A stretch of 64,000 nucleotides of DNA from Methylovorus glucosotrophus. GTDB lineage: Bacteria; Pseudomonadota; Gammaproteobacteria; Burkholderiales; Methylophilaceae. Below the pieces are notes generated by a model. That model worked only from the letters and a program-made list of their open reading frames with translations. It was not told the DNA's origin and ran no database searches. A program made the position numbers and the translations under genes. The DNA lies in assembly GCF_009858335.1 (NCBI RefSeq), contig NZ_VMSE01000002.1, positions 1-64,000 of the forward strand, in the 5' to 3' direction. Shown here piece after piece: positions 46,131 through 54,647 of the stretch; within the stretch, counting starts at the first letter, position 1, and every line of letters begins with the position of its first letter.

Positions 46131-46920
46131 TTAAAACATGCCAGCGGGCCTCCAGCATCTGGATGCGTTTATCGTCTTCTTTTTCGATCAGGCCATAATA
46201 TTCGCGCTTGTTTTGCAACCATAGCAACTCAAAATGAACTGCTTGCAGCAGCCCTTTCTCTATATTTTTCTGTTGAAGCGCATCGGCAGAGAAGATGATT
46301 TTTCGTGTTTCAAATCTGGTTAAATGTATTTCTGATATTTGCCGGAGTGCAGGGAGTGAGTCTATCGATACACCTCCTCCAACGATCAACTCAAGGTCGG
46401 CATTTTTCGCTTTATTGGCTACATCTAGGATTTTTTCAGTTACATCAGATGAATTAATATCATCTCTACTTAGTCCCCACGAAATCGAAAAGTCTACACG
46501 ACCAAAAACAATTCCATCTGCCCCGTTATCTACTTTTGCTGCCTGTATCAATTTATCTGTTTTTTGATAGGACTCAATTGTTTCTAGATTGAAAAGAAAG
46601 TGGATATGTTGCTGCTCAAATTCCGAATAAACTTTGTTTTTGGCTTCAACATATTTTGATAGTGCGTAGTCTGACTCTATCATCGGTGCAATAATATACT
46701 CGACACCCAATTGTTTTGCTTCCATCATGTCTCGAATGGCTTCACATCCGCCAATTTTGAGTCCGATATTTACATTTGCTTTACGAGCTATTTCATTCAA
46801 ACGCAGAAACTCATCCACCCGGGTACCTTCAGCCTCAAACTCGGCCTTGACCCCTACATACCCGAACTCTTCTCGCCCTTGGCGCAGAATATCGAGCATT
46901 TTCATTTCGCGTTTATTCAT
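46120..46920 (-). CDS. HpcH/HpaI-type aldolase
   Basis: 266-residue TIM-barrel protein of the HpcH/HpaI (class II pyruvate aldolase/citrate lyase beta) family. It has [40 protein letters not shown] (metal Glu) and [15 protein letters not shown] (metal Asp). Members make or break C-C bonds with pyruvate-like enolates. Its conserved neighbourhood with a ThDP enzyme and a cyclase suggests it builds a long or branched sugar carbon chain (inference). GGAG precedes the ATG. Confidence 0.82.
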   Translation of the reverse strand: MNKREMKMLDILRQGREEFGYVGVKAEFEAEGTRVDEFLRLNEIARKANVNIGLKIGGCEAIRDMMEAKQLGVEYIIAPMIESDYALSKYVEAKNKVYSEFEQQHIHFLFNLETIESYQKTDKLIQAAKVDNGADGIVFGRVDFSISWGLSRDDINSSDVTEKILDVANKAKNADLELIVGGGVSIDSLPALRQISEIHLTRFETRKIIFSADALQQKNIEKGLLQAVHFELLWLQNKREYYGLIEKEDDKRIQMLEARWHVLNGQ

Positions 46921-46947
46921 TTAGACTCCATCTATACCTTAAAATTA

Positions 46948-47829
46948 TCATTTGTCGATGATTAGCAATTTGCTATCAACAAGATGAATATGTTCACGAT
47001 ACCATTCGATTAATTTCTTAATCGCTTCCCTAATCGGGCTAAATTCTATGTTGGGAACTTCTTCACGCAGGCGAGAGTTGTCTCCTGTATATGGCAGTCC
47101 TAAACCTGTTTCTCCCACTAGAATTGGAACTTCAGTACCCGTGAGTTCACGGATTAATTCTGCCACCATCAACAGAGATACACTCTCATCGGGCGTAACA
47201 TTAAAAATGTTGTGTGAAGGGGATGCGCTCAAAAAGTGCCTTAAAATTGGTGCAAGATCATCTATGTACAGATAATCAAATAAGCGATCCTGACGAAGTG
47301 TGATCGGCATTCCTTTGAGCGCTTTGCAAATGGCGTTCGAGATGAAGCGGATAGCATAATCTTCATGGGGGCCAAAGACGCCAAAAAGCCTTAACTCAAC
47401 AACGGATGTGTTTAATTCAGCGAATTTTCCGATCACATATTTTGAAAAGCCATGAGGATCAATCGGTACGGATGTATCAAAATATGATTCACTCATGCGA
47501 TCCTGATAGGATCGCATGTCGTAAATCGCGCCGGAACTCAAATATAGAAACTTGCCATAAGCTTCTCGGCAACGCATCAGATTATGAAACATGCGCAGGT
47601 TACGTGCTACCAGATCGCTGACTGGTAAAGCGTTTCTATGGCCTGGGGTGGTTGCTGAATGAATTACAGCGTCTACCGGATGCTCATCCAAATACTTCTG
47701 AACTGCCAGTGTGTCAGTCAGGTCCAGTTCTTGGCTAGACGGGGTCAGTATCTCATAGTCGTTATTCAATAATGTGACGAGATTCCGACCTATAAAGCCA
47801 CGACTACCAGTGAGCAGTACGCGTTGCAT
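46948..47829 (-). CDS. NAD-dependent epimerase/reductase with altered Tyr site
   Basis: 293-residue extended SDR. It has LLTGSRGFIGRNL, VIHSATTPGHRN, LYLSSGAIYD (Ser present) and then DPHGFSK. At the usual Y-G-x-S-K position the tyrosine is replaced by His126, while Lys130 remains. RLFGVFGPHEDY and FDYLYIDDL are typical of NDP-sugar reductases/epimerases. It follows rfbH and is a candidate for the 4-keto reductase step on the CDP-sugar (the YerF/RfbJ position). The His may act as the acid/base or the enzyme may have a changed role. Confidence 0.78.
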   Translation of the reverse strand: MQRVLLTGSRGFIGRNLVTLLNNDYEILTPSSQELDLTDTLAVQKYLDEHPVDAVIHSATTPGHRNALPVSDLVARNLRMFHNLMRCREAYGKFLYLSSGAIYDMRSYQDRMSESYFDTSVPIDPHGFSKYVIGKFAELNTSVVELRLFGVFGPHEDYAIRFISNAICKALKGMPITLRQDRLFDYLYIDDLAPILRHFLSASPSHNIFNVTPDESVSLLMVAELIRELTGTEVPILVGETGLGLPYTGDNSRLREEVPNIEFSPIREAIKKLIEWYREHIHLVDSKLLIIDK

Positions 47830-47831
47830 TT

Positions 47832-49157
47832 TTAAAAGTTTACGCCCAAGAAAGACTCTATTTTTTCGATAGAGAAATCAAGCATGTCGCGGCTTAATCC
47901 GGGATAAACTCCGATCCAGAAACTGTTATTCATTACATAGTCGGTATGCGTCAATTCACCACTTATGCGGAAGTTTCGCCCAATCATATAAGGTTGGCGC
48001 GCCAAGTTGCCAGCAAATAACAAACGTGTACCGATCTTATTCTGATCGAGATAATTCACCAGATCCACACGGCGAATACCTGCCTCTTCTCTAAGCGTCA
48101 TTAAGAAACCGAACCAGGATGGATCGCTGTTGGGTGTCGCTTCTGGCAAAATCAAAAACTCTTCGCATGATGAGAGGCGGTCTCTTAGGTAGGCAAAGTT
48201 ATCTTTACGTACTTGAATGAAATGCTCTGCTTTATCCATTTGTGCAAGAGCACAGGCAGCTTGCATATCCGTAATTTTCAGATTGTAGCCAAGGTGTGAG
48301 TATGTGTATTTGTGGTCGTAGCCTTCAGGAAGATTACCTAGCTTCCAGCAAAATCTTTTTCCGCAAGTGTTGTCTTTGCCGGGGGGGCAGTAACAGTCTC
48401 TTCCCCAGTCACGGAATGACTCGGCAATCAATTTTAACTCTGCATTATTGGTAAATACCGCACCACCTTCGCCCATCGTAATATGATGGGCTGGATAAAA
48501 ACTCAAAGTTCCGATGTCGCCAAATGTGCCAACCAGTTCACCATCATAGCGAGCTCCAAGTGCATCGCAGCAATCTTCTACCAGCCATAAATTGTACTTT
48601 TCACACAACGCTTTAACTATTCCAAGATTAAAGGGGTTCCCCAGGGAATGGGCTAGCATGATTGCTTTTGTGCGGGGTGTAATTGCCTCTTCAATTTTAG
48701 TCGCGTCGATGTTATGAGTGGCTAAATCAATATCAACGAATACCGGTATTGCCCCATATTGCAGGATCGGATTAACCGTAGTGGGGAAACCAGCGGCTAC
48801 TCCTATTACTTCATCACCCGGCTTGACAGCACGATCCCCGAGGCGGTGAGAGGTTAAAGCGCTAAATGCCAAAAGATTGGCGGAGGATCCTGAGTTTGTT
48901 GTAATTAAGTACTTTACACCTAAAAATTTGGCCAGTCTTTCTTCAAAGGCTGCATTGAAGCGACCGGTGGTTAACCACCCATCGAGAGATGCCTCCACCA
49001 TCGCCTTTAATTCGGCGCCATCTAGTACTTTTCCCGAAGGCGGTATGACGGTCTGGCCTGGTACAAAAGGCTTTGGAGCATATTGCAAATCTGCATATTG
49101 ATCTACAAGCGTAGCAATTTGCGCTCGTAAAAGTTGGCGTTGGTCGTTGATTTCCAT
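47832..49157 (-). CDS. rfbH: CDP-6-deoxy-4-keto-glucose 3-dehydrase (E1)
   Basis: E1 removes the C3 hydroxyl of CDP-4-keto-6-deoxyglucose using PMP and a [2Fe-2S] centre, with electrons from an E3 reductase. The 441-residue protein has the aspartate-aminotransferase fold. The PLP lysine is replaced by histidine in [14 protein letters not shown] (His224/225). The exact iron-sulfur pattern C197-x57-C255-x-C257-x7-C265 is present. These two features separate it from ordinary DegT aminotransferases. The E3 gene (rfbI/ascD/ddhD) is not in the window. Confidence 0.95.
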   Translation of the reverse strand: MEINDQRQLLRAQIATLVDQYADLQYAPKPFVPGQTVIPPSGKVLDGAELKAMVEASLDGWLTTGRFNAAFEERLAKFLGVKYLITTNSGSSANLLAFSALTSHRLGDRAVKPGDEVIGVAAGFPTTVNPILQYGAIPVFVDIDLATHNIDATKIEEAITPRTKAIMLAHSLGNPFNLGIVKALCEKYNLWLVEDCCDALGARYDGELVGTFGDIGTLSFYPAHHITMGEGGAVFTNNAELKLIAESFRDWGRDCYCPPGKDNTCGKRFCWKLGNLPEGYDHKYTYSHLGYNLKITDMQAACALAQMDKAEHFIQVRKDNFAYLRDRLSSCEEFLILPEATPNSDPSWFGFLMTLREEAGIRRVDLVNYLDQNKIGTRLLFAGNLARQPYMIGRNFRISGELTHTDYVMNNSFWIGVYPGLSRDMLDFSIEKIESFLGVNF

Positions 49158-49172
49158 AGAAATAGTCTCAGT

Positions 49173-50243
49173 TCAAATAAGGTGTTGGTACTGCATAATT
49201 TGTTGCTTTGTAACATCCTGCATGGACCGGCCATCCAAGTAGGCTTTGTGCCAGTCAATAATCCATTCCAAAGCTTGGTCAAGATTAATGCGAGGTTGCC
49301 ATTGCAGTTTGGTTTTGGCTTTGGAGATGTCAAGCTTCAGATAGGTGGCTTCGTGTGGTTGCTCACTATTGTCAATTTGCCAACTCGCCCCATTGCCCCA
49401 GATGTTAACCATTCGATCGACAATCCAGCTGACAGGGCGGGCATCATTATCATTGGGGCCAAAGTTCCAAGCCTCTGAGTAAGTGGGGCCATCTGAAATC
49501 ATTCGCTCAGCTAACTGCATATATCCACTTATGGGCTCTAATACATGTTGCCATGGACGAATGGCATTGGGATTGCGGATGGTAACAGGAGAGCCCTTCT
49601 CAATCGCCATCAAGATATCCGGGATCAAGCGATCACCAGCCCAGTCACCACCACCAATTACATTGCCTGCCCGCACAGTGGCTATTGCAACGCCATGATG
49701 CGAAAAGTTTTCCGGATTGAAAAATGAAGACCGGTACGCGGCGGTTGCAAGTTCGGCGCATCCTTTGCTGTTGCTGTAAGGGTCAAAGCCACCCATGGGT
49801 TCGTTTTCCCTGTAACCCCAGGCCCACTCGCGGTTTTCATAGCATTTATCTGTTGTGATAATAACGACAGCTTTGACAGAAGGGGTGTGACGTACAGCTT
49901 CAAGCAGATGAACTGTGCCCATTAAATTTGTGGCATAAGTTTCTACAGGGTTCTTGTAGGAGTAGCGGACCAAAGGCTGGGCCGCCATATGAAATACAAT
50001 CTCTGGTTGAAACGTTTGTAAGCTGTGGGTCAGCCTGGCCAAGTCTCGAACATCACCAATATCTGAGGTCATGCCGTCGGATATTGAGGCGATCTCAAAA
50101 AGGCTGGGAGATGTTGGTGGTTCCAGGGAAAAGCCTTTGAGGTTAGCCCCCAGGCTTTGCATCCATAAAGACATCCACCCGCCTTTGAACCCTGTATGGC
50201 CAGTCAGAAAAACTTTACGACCTCTCCAGAATGAAGGGGTCAT
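49173..50243 (-). CDS. rfbG: CDP-glucose 4,6-dehydratase
   Basis: Converts CDP-glucose to CDP-4-keto-6-deoxyglucose. The 356-residue extended SDR has [14 protein letters not shown] (the GHTGFKG phrase marks this family), [22 protein letters not shown], and [10 protein letters not shown] with Tyr-x3-Lys. The ATG overlaps the rfbF stop (ATGA); GGAAGG stands just before it. It is the second step of the dideoxysugar pathway. Confidence 0.95.
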   Translation of the reverse strand: MTPSFWRGRKVFLTGHTGFKGGWMSLWMQSLGANLKGFSLEPPTSPSLFEIASISDGMTSDIGDVRDLARLTHSLQTFQPEIVFHMAAQPLVRYSYKNPVETYATNLMGTVHLLEAVRHTPSVKAVVIITTDKCYENREWAWGYRENEPMGGFDPYSNSKGCAELATAAYRSSFFNPENFSHHGVAIATVRAGNVIGGGDWAGDRLIPDILMAIEKGSPVTIRNPNAIRPWQHVLEPISGYMQLAERMISDGPTYSEAWNFGPNDNDARPVSWIVDRMVNIWGNGASWQIDNSEQPHEATYLKLDISKAKTKLQWQPRINLDQALEWIIDWHKAYLDGRSMQDVTKQQIMQYQHLI

Positions 50244-51013
50244 GACCAAACCTTCCAAGGTGCATTGCCACTAGCCCACAACTCTTCTAGATGTGTTTTA
50301 TCTCTAAGAGTGTCCATTGGCTGCCAGAATCCTTCGTGCTGATAGGCAGCCAATTGACCCTCGTTGCACAATGCTTCCAGTGGTTCGCGTTCCCAGATGG
50401 TAGCGTCGTCTTCGATGTAATCAATTACTTTGGGAGACAGGACGAAAAATCCGCCATTGATCATACCGCCATCCCCCTTGGGCTTTTCTTGAAATCCCAT
50501 TACTTTGGTACCGTTGAGTGCAAGAGCGCCAAAACGGCCTGGAGGAAGGGTTGCAGTGACTGTTGCCAGCACATTTTGCTGATTGTGAAATTGGATAACA
50601 TCCTTGATTGGCACATTACTTACGCCATCACCGTAAGTGAGACAGAAAGCTTCTTCATCTCTCACGTAATCCGCTATTCTTCTGATACGACCACCGGTCA
50701 TGGTCTCATCCCCTGTATCTACTAGCGTGACTCTCCATGGCTCAGCTTTGCGATGATGTACTTCCATCGTGTTATCTTGCATATTGAATGTGACATCAGA
50801 CATATGCAAAAAATAATTGGCGAAGTATTCTTTAATTACATAGCCTTTATAACCGCAGCAGATTACAAAGTCTTGAATACCATGGTGTGAATATATTTTC
50901 AGGATGTGCCATAAAATAGGTTTTCCACCAATTTCTATCATGGGCTTGGGTTTAAGGTGAGTTTCCTCTGAGATGCGGGTCCCTAGCCCGCCTGCCAAAA
51001 TGACTGCCTTCAT
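50240..51013 (-). CDS. rfbF: Glucose-1-phosphate cytidylyltransferase
   Basis: Makes CDP-glucose from CTP and glucose-1-phosphate, the entry to CDP-3,6-dideoxyhexoses. The 257-residue length equals the family norm from the ATG at MKAVILAGG. Motifs are [42 protein letters not shown] and [16 protein letters not shown]. It is the first gene of the polysaccharide cluster. An upstream ATG four codons earlier is possible, but neither start has a strong Shine-Dalgarno. Confidence 0.95.
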   Translation of the reverse strand: MKAVILAGGLGTRISEETHLKPKPMIEIGGKPILWHILKIYSHHGIQDFVICCGYKGYVIKEYFANYFLHMSDVTFNMQDNTMEVHHRKAEPWRVTLVDTGDETMTGGRIRRIADYVRDEEAFCLTYGDGVSNVPIKDVIQFHNQQNVLATVTATLPPGRFGALALNGTKVMGFQEKPKGDGGMINGGFFVLSPKVIDYIEDDATIWEREPLEALCNEGQLAAYQHEGFWQPMDTLRDKTHLEELWASGNAPWKVWS

Positions 51014-51041
51014 GATTGCCCGCATATAATTTTAATTAAAA

Positions 51042-51050
51042 ATTATATCA
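51042..51050 (-). promoter_or_regulatory. Extended -10 promoter of the polysaccharide cluster
   Basis: On the minus strand TGATATAAT gives TGn plus a perfect TATAAT (51047-51042), about 30 bases before rfbF. No good -35 is visible at 17 bases. The 283 bases between rfbF and the activator gene hold no gene I can support and no JUMPstart/ops element. Confidence 0.5.
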
Positions 51051-51296
51051 TAGGGTCTCTGTCGCTTTATATTGGTACTCGTCAGATCGAGCTCCCGTAT
51101 CTCGCAAACTGATTTGAGATGGAGAAGGAATTGCCCCGGGTCTTAAATCTCTTCCTGCACAATTTGAAATGGCTGTGACAATAGGTCTCTAATCGTCGAG
51201 AGTAGTGCAGGTGCTGGGATTATCGAGTATCACCTTGCCTGATGCCTGAATTTAAGCAATAGTTAATTGAGGCAGAGATGCAGCCGAGGCAATTTC

Positions 51297-52445
51297 CTAC
51301 TCAATCAACCCCAATTCCTTAAGTCTCGCTCTCAGAATATTCCGGCTGATACCAAGCAATCTCGCTGTATGCACCTGATTATGATGGCAAAAATCATAGG
51401 CTTTGCTCACCAGCAGGTTGTTGACGATGTCGAACAGCTTGTCCGGTGATTCCTGAAATAGCTCATAAAACACCGTTTCCAGTGGGTAGGTGGAAACCTC
51501 GCTGCTCTGACCAGCGGAGGGCTTGGCAGGTTTTGCGGGATGATGCGGCCGGGTCGTGTGTTCCTCGCGTTGCAGCAGGGAGTGCGGCAGGTTGAGGTCG
51601 TGCGGTTGCAGCGTGTTGGTGTTCGAGACCAGCAATGCGCGGTGGATCACGTTTTCCAGCTCGCGGATATTGCCTGGCCAGGGGTATTCGAGCATCACGC
51701 GGATGGTTTCCGGGGCCAGTTGGGGCGCAGCAGTCTGGAGTCTTTCCTTGTATACATTCAGGAAGTGTTCCACCAGTGGCAGGATGTCGCCACGGCGCTC
51801 GCGCAATGGCGGCAGGTTGATGGGCACGACCTTGATGCGATAGTAAAGATCTTCGCGGAAGCGGCCGGCACGCACGGCTTCTTCCAAATCCACATTGGTG
51901 GCGGCAATCAGGCGTACATTAATCGGGATGGCCTTGCGCGCGCCTACCCGCACCACTTCACGCTCTTGCAATACGCGCAGCAGTTTCACCTGGGTGGATT
52001 GTGGCAAGTCGCCGATTTCATCCAGAAACAGCGTGCCGCCATTGGCGGATTCAAACCAGCCGATTTTGGACTGCGATGCACCAGTAAAGGCGCCGCGTTC
52101 GTAGCCGAATAATTCGCTTTCTACCAGCGTTTCAGAGAATGCGCCGCAATTAACAGCCTGAAAAGGCGCATGTTTGCGCTCGCTGAGCGCGTGCATCTGG
52201 CGCGCAATCAGTTCCTTGCCGGTGCCGGTTTCGCCAATAATCAATGCGGTGGCATCGCTCTTGGCTACGCGCTCTATCATTCTCAGCAGCTGTTGCGATT
52301 TGGGGTCGCTGAATACCAGGGCGCTGGCCCGGATGGACAAGCTGACAGAGGATGGATTTGGGTGCGTGATGACGTGCTCGGCCCCTTTTGGTGGCTGAGT
52401 TGGCTCGTCGTCTTCCAGGTCATAGTCCCATAATTGAGTTCGCAT
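51297..52445 (-). CDS. sigma54-dependent activator without sensory domain (SfnR-like)
   Basis: This 382-residue bacterial enhancer-binding protein has only about 50 residues before the AAA+ domain (Walker A GETGTGKE, GAFTGA in YERGAFTGASQ, Walker B TLFLDEIGDLP). It ends in a Fis-type helix-turn-helix, HTARLLGISRNILRARL. It has no receiver, PAS or GAF domain, as in SfnR, the Pseudomonas activator of sulfone/sulfonate genes. Its activity is therefore probably set by its own expression. ATG with AGAGAG upstream chosen over a TTG 12 codons earlier. It lies divergent to the organosulfur genes and should act at the sigma54 promoters there. Confidence 0.87.
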   Translation of the reverse strand: MRTQLWDYDLEDDEPTQPPKGAEHVITHPNPSSVSLSIRASALVFSDPKSQQLLRMIERVAKSDATALIIGETGTGKELIARQMHALSERKHAPFQAVNCGAFSETLVESELFGYERGAFTGASQSKIGWFESANGGTLFLDEIGDLPQSTQVKLLRVLQEREVVRVGARKAIPINVRLIAATNVDLEEAVRAGRFREDLYYRIKVVPINLPPLRERRGDILPLVEHFLNVYKERLQTAAPQLAPETIRVMLEYPWPGNIRELENVIHRALLVSNTNTLQPHDLNLPHSLLQREEHTTRPHHPAKPAKPSAGQSSEVSTYPLETVFYELFQESPDKLFDIVNNLLVSKAYDFCHHNQVHTARLLGISRNILRARLKELGLIE

Positions 52446-52488
52446 TGTGTGACGCTCTCTTTGGTAAATTGCAGTGCGCAATATAGCT

Positions 52489-52505
52489 AAATGTTATTAA
52501 CATTT
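52489..52505. repeat. Perfect palindrome in activator leader
   Basis: AAATGTTA-T-TAACATTT, 8-bp arms around one base, lies between the predicted transcript start and the ATG of the sigma54 activator. Candidate operator site. Confidence 0.5.
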
Positions 52506-52518
52506 CCACTAATATCAC

Positions 52519-52551
52519 ATTATACCAATATAAGATATGGTTATATCTTAT
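52519..52551 (-). promoter_or_regulatory. Promoter and dyad of the sigma54 activator gene
   Basis: On the minus strand TGGTATAAT is an extended -10 (hexamer 52524-52519). The -35 zone is covered by a perfect dyad, ATAAGATAT-GGTT-ATATCTTAT (52530-52551). Since the activator lacks a sensor, control of its transcription is the likely input. The AT-rich dyad is a plausible site for a LysR-type regulator such as CysB (inference). Confidence 0.55.
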
Positions 52552-52582
52552 TCAGGCTCATGCAAATTAAGCCATGTAAAAA

Positions 52583-52632
52583 GTGGTGGTCAGGCAACAG
52601 TCTTGTGTTTGCAGATGTTTGCCTGCCAACAC
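52583..52632 (+). promoter_or_regulatory. Candidate enhancer (UAS1) for the sigma54 activator
   Basis: GTGGTGGTCAGGCAACA is followed, after 16 bases, by the imperfect inverse TGTTTGCCTGCCAACAC. The bottom strand of 52591-52600 reads CTGTTGCCTG, found again upstream of the second sigma54 promoter. Its centre is about 120 bases upstream of the -24 element, normal for an enhancer-binding protein. Confidence 0.6.
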
Positions 52633-52726
52633 TTGCTTGATCATATCCACCTGGGTAAAGGCAGTGTGTGTTTCATAGGTCAGTGAATTTAAACAATTAA
52701 AATTAATCATGCTGTGCTGGTTCTTT

Positions 52727-52743
52727 TTGGCATAGCTCTTGCC
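52727..52743 (+). promoter_or_regulatory. sigma54 promoter 1 (-24/-12)
   Basis: TTGGCATAGCTCTTGCC has the invariant GG and GC dinucleotides 10 bases apart. The start would be near 52754, about 47 bases before the aldolase-like ATG. The position lies inside an open frame upstream of that ATG, which supports the downstream start. Confidence 0.8.
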
Positions 52744-52800
52744 CCTGCTTGTTTATGCATCATTGGATGCAATACATATACCAACGTAGAGGGCAAAAAA

Positions 52801-53547
52801 ATGAGCGTGATCGCTGTTGAAGCAAAAAGAGAGCTGGACGATTTTGTACAAAGCGTGCTGGAAGAGTCGCAACTGGCATTTGATGTGTTCCGCGAGACCG
52901 GAACCATCACGGCCAATGGCACGGTAGGTTTTGTCGAGCGTGTGCCAGGCCAGGAACAACTGGTGATCGTCAATTACGGTGGGCCTTTCAACAAGGGCAA
53001 AAAGCTGGAAGCGCTGGTGGTGGATTTTGATGGCAATGTCGTCATCGGCAAAAGCGGCCTGGGCAATACCCGTTACAACAAGCTGTTCAAGCAGCATGCG
53101 GATGTCACCTCGATTTCCCACGTGCATTCCCCTTATCTGGGCGCATGGGCGCAGGCACACCGGCCTTTGCCTATCCGTTACGTGCCGGTGCAGCGCTTTA
53201 ACCTGATTCGTGAAATCCCGATCTATATCGACCGTCGTCAGCAGGAAGTCGATTTCATTCTGGATCAGATTCGCCTGAATCCCCACAACACCGCGATTCT
53301 GGAAGCCAATGGCGGTTCAACCGTCTGGGGCAAGCAAGGCCTGCGCAAGCTGGCCGAATTCATTCTGCTGCTGGAAGAGGGCGCATTGATCCAAAGCCTG
53401 GCGGATTCACTCGGCGGCTCGCGTGATTATGGTCCTGGTGTACTGACCCAGCAGTGGAAGATGGCCAAGATTTATGACCAGGCCAAGGCGCTGGGATTGG
53501 TGCCTGCCAACGACAGTGCACCTGCCAGTCTCCAGGCAGCAGGCTAA
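52801..53547 (+). CDS. Class II aldolase/adducin-like protein
   Basis: The 248-residue protein has the fold signature of class II aldolases: GNTRYNKLFKQHADVTSISHVHSPYLGAWAQ (residues about 97-127) contains the HVH metal pair. The third zinc ligand, normally His in an N-H-G motif, appears as Gly in LEANGGSTVWG, so standard aldolase chemistry is doubtful. GAGGG 7 bases before the ATG and the sigma54 promoter upstream fix the start. It is first in the organosulfur transcript and may process a carbon skeleton or act in another way. Function is not known. Confidence 0.75.
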   Translation: MSVIAVEAKRELDDFVQSVLEESQLAFDVFRETGTITANGTVGFVERVPGQEQLVIVNYGGPFNKGKKLEALVVDFDGNVVIGKSGLGNTRYNKLFKQHADVTSISHVHSPYLGAWAQAHRPLPIRYVPVQRFNLIREIPIYIDRRQQEVDFILDQIRLNPHNTAILEANGGSTVWGKQGLRKLAEFILLLEEGALIQSLADSLGGSRDYGPGVLTQQWKMAKIYDQAKALGLVPANDSAPASLQAAG

Positions 53548-53557
53548 GGGGATATCC

Positions 53558-54601
53558 GTGAGCTCAACCACTGCACAAGCCATAGACCGGCTCTGGTTCA
53601 CCCGTTGCCCGGTGCCCACTGCCACCGGTCTCGCCCACAAGCTGGGCTGGCTGGAATCCGAGTTTGCCGCGGATGGCATTGCCCTTTTCACCTTGCAGGA
53701 TCATCGTGAGCTGGCGCGTCATCATTACGATCACCAGCTGCCCACGCTGATTCGCGAGGGCGGCAATCTGTTGGCCATCGCAGCGCGGGCACAAGGGGCG
53801 CCTACACGCCTGATCGGCCTCACCTGGATTGATGAATGGCAAACCATTCTGGTACGGCCCGACTCTGGCATTACCGAGCCCGCTCATCTCAAGGGGCTGC
53901 GTCTGGCATTGCCCGCTTTCATAGAGCACCCTCTGCATGAACACATTCGCGGCAGCAGCATTGCGCGCGGCATGAGCCTGCATGGGTACAAGGGCGCCCT
54001 GAAAATCGCCGGACTGACGCTGGATGATGTGCAGCTGGTGGAAGTGGGCTCCGGACAAGGTGGCCGTGAGGATCTGGGCGGCTTGTGGGCCGGTATCGAG
54101 CAACTGGCGGCGGGCAAGGTGGATGCCGTGTATGTCAAAGGTGCCTCTGCAGTAGAGGCCGCACAGCGGCAGGGTGTGGTCGTTGGTATCAATCTGGATA
54201 CCTACCCGGACCTGCAGTACCGCGTGAATAACGGCACGCCGCGCCCGATCACTGTCCATGAGCAACTGCTGCAGGAGCATCCAGAGCTGGTCGCGCGCTT
54301 TCTGTATCAATCCTTGCGCGCATCCGAGTGGGCAAAAACCAATCTGGAAGGGGTGCGCAAGGTGCTGGAAGGGGAGACGCGCTCTGGCGGTATCGGCGTT
54401 CAGCAAGCCTACGGGGATCAATTCCATCTGAGTCTGGCCCCCGATTTGTCCGAGCAGCGGGTGCATCTCTTCCAGCAGCAAAAGAACTTCATGTTGATCC
54501 ATGGGCTACTGGATCGCGACTTTGATCTCGATGCCTGGATAGACCGAGGCCCGCTGGAGACCGCCATCGGCTGGCTGCAAACAGAGCGAAAAGCAGCCTG
54601 A
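53558..54601 (+). CDS. DszB-like putative desulfinase (Cys form 1)
   Basis: 347 residues with a GTG start preceded by AAGGGGA. The N-terminus WFTRC17-PVPTATGLAHKLGW aligns with the Y-x2-CPVP region of DszB (hydroxybiphenyl sulfinate desulfinase), whose cysteine is catalytic. LIR66-EGGN matches the DszB Arg70-x-Gly-Gly. The fold is that of periplasmic binding proteins, but there is no signal peptide, so it is predicted cytoplasmic. It is often labelled an ABC substrate-binding protein. The conserved Cys and Arg favour a desulfinase-type enzyme. The DszB His60 is not clearly kept, so the substrate or mechanism may differ. Confidence 0.75.
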   Translation: MSSTTAQAIDRLWFTRCPVPTATGLAHKLGWLESEFAADGIALFTLQDHRELARHHYDHQLPTLIREGGNLLAIAARAQGAPTRLIGLTWIDEWQTILVRPDSGITEPAHLKGLRLALPAFIEHPLHEHIRGSSIARGMSLHGYKGALKIAGLTLDDVQLVEVGSGQGGREDLGGLWAGIEQLAAGKVDAVYVKGASAVEAAQRQGVVVGINLDTYPDLQYRVNNGTPRPITVHEQLLQEHPELVARFLYQSLRASEWAKTNLEGVRKVLEGETRSGGIGVQQAYGDQFHLSLAPDLSEQRVHLFQQQKNFMLIHGLLDRDFDLDAWIDRGPLETAIGWLQTERKAA

Positions 54602-54647
54602 GCGTAGTGGGCGCATTGTCCCAAATGAATGAATTAAGGAGCAGGTA

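Noticed and set aside
52714..52800. 29-codon N-terminal extension of the aldolase-like protein, resembling a short signal peptide
   Set aside because: The extension contains the sigma54 promoter; GAGGG 7 bases before the inner ATG marks the true start.
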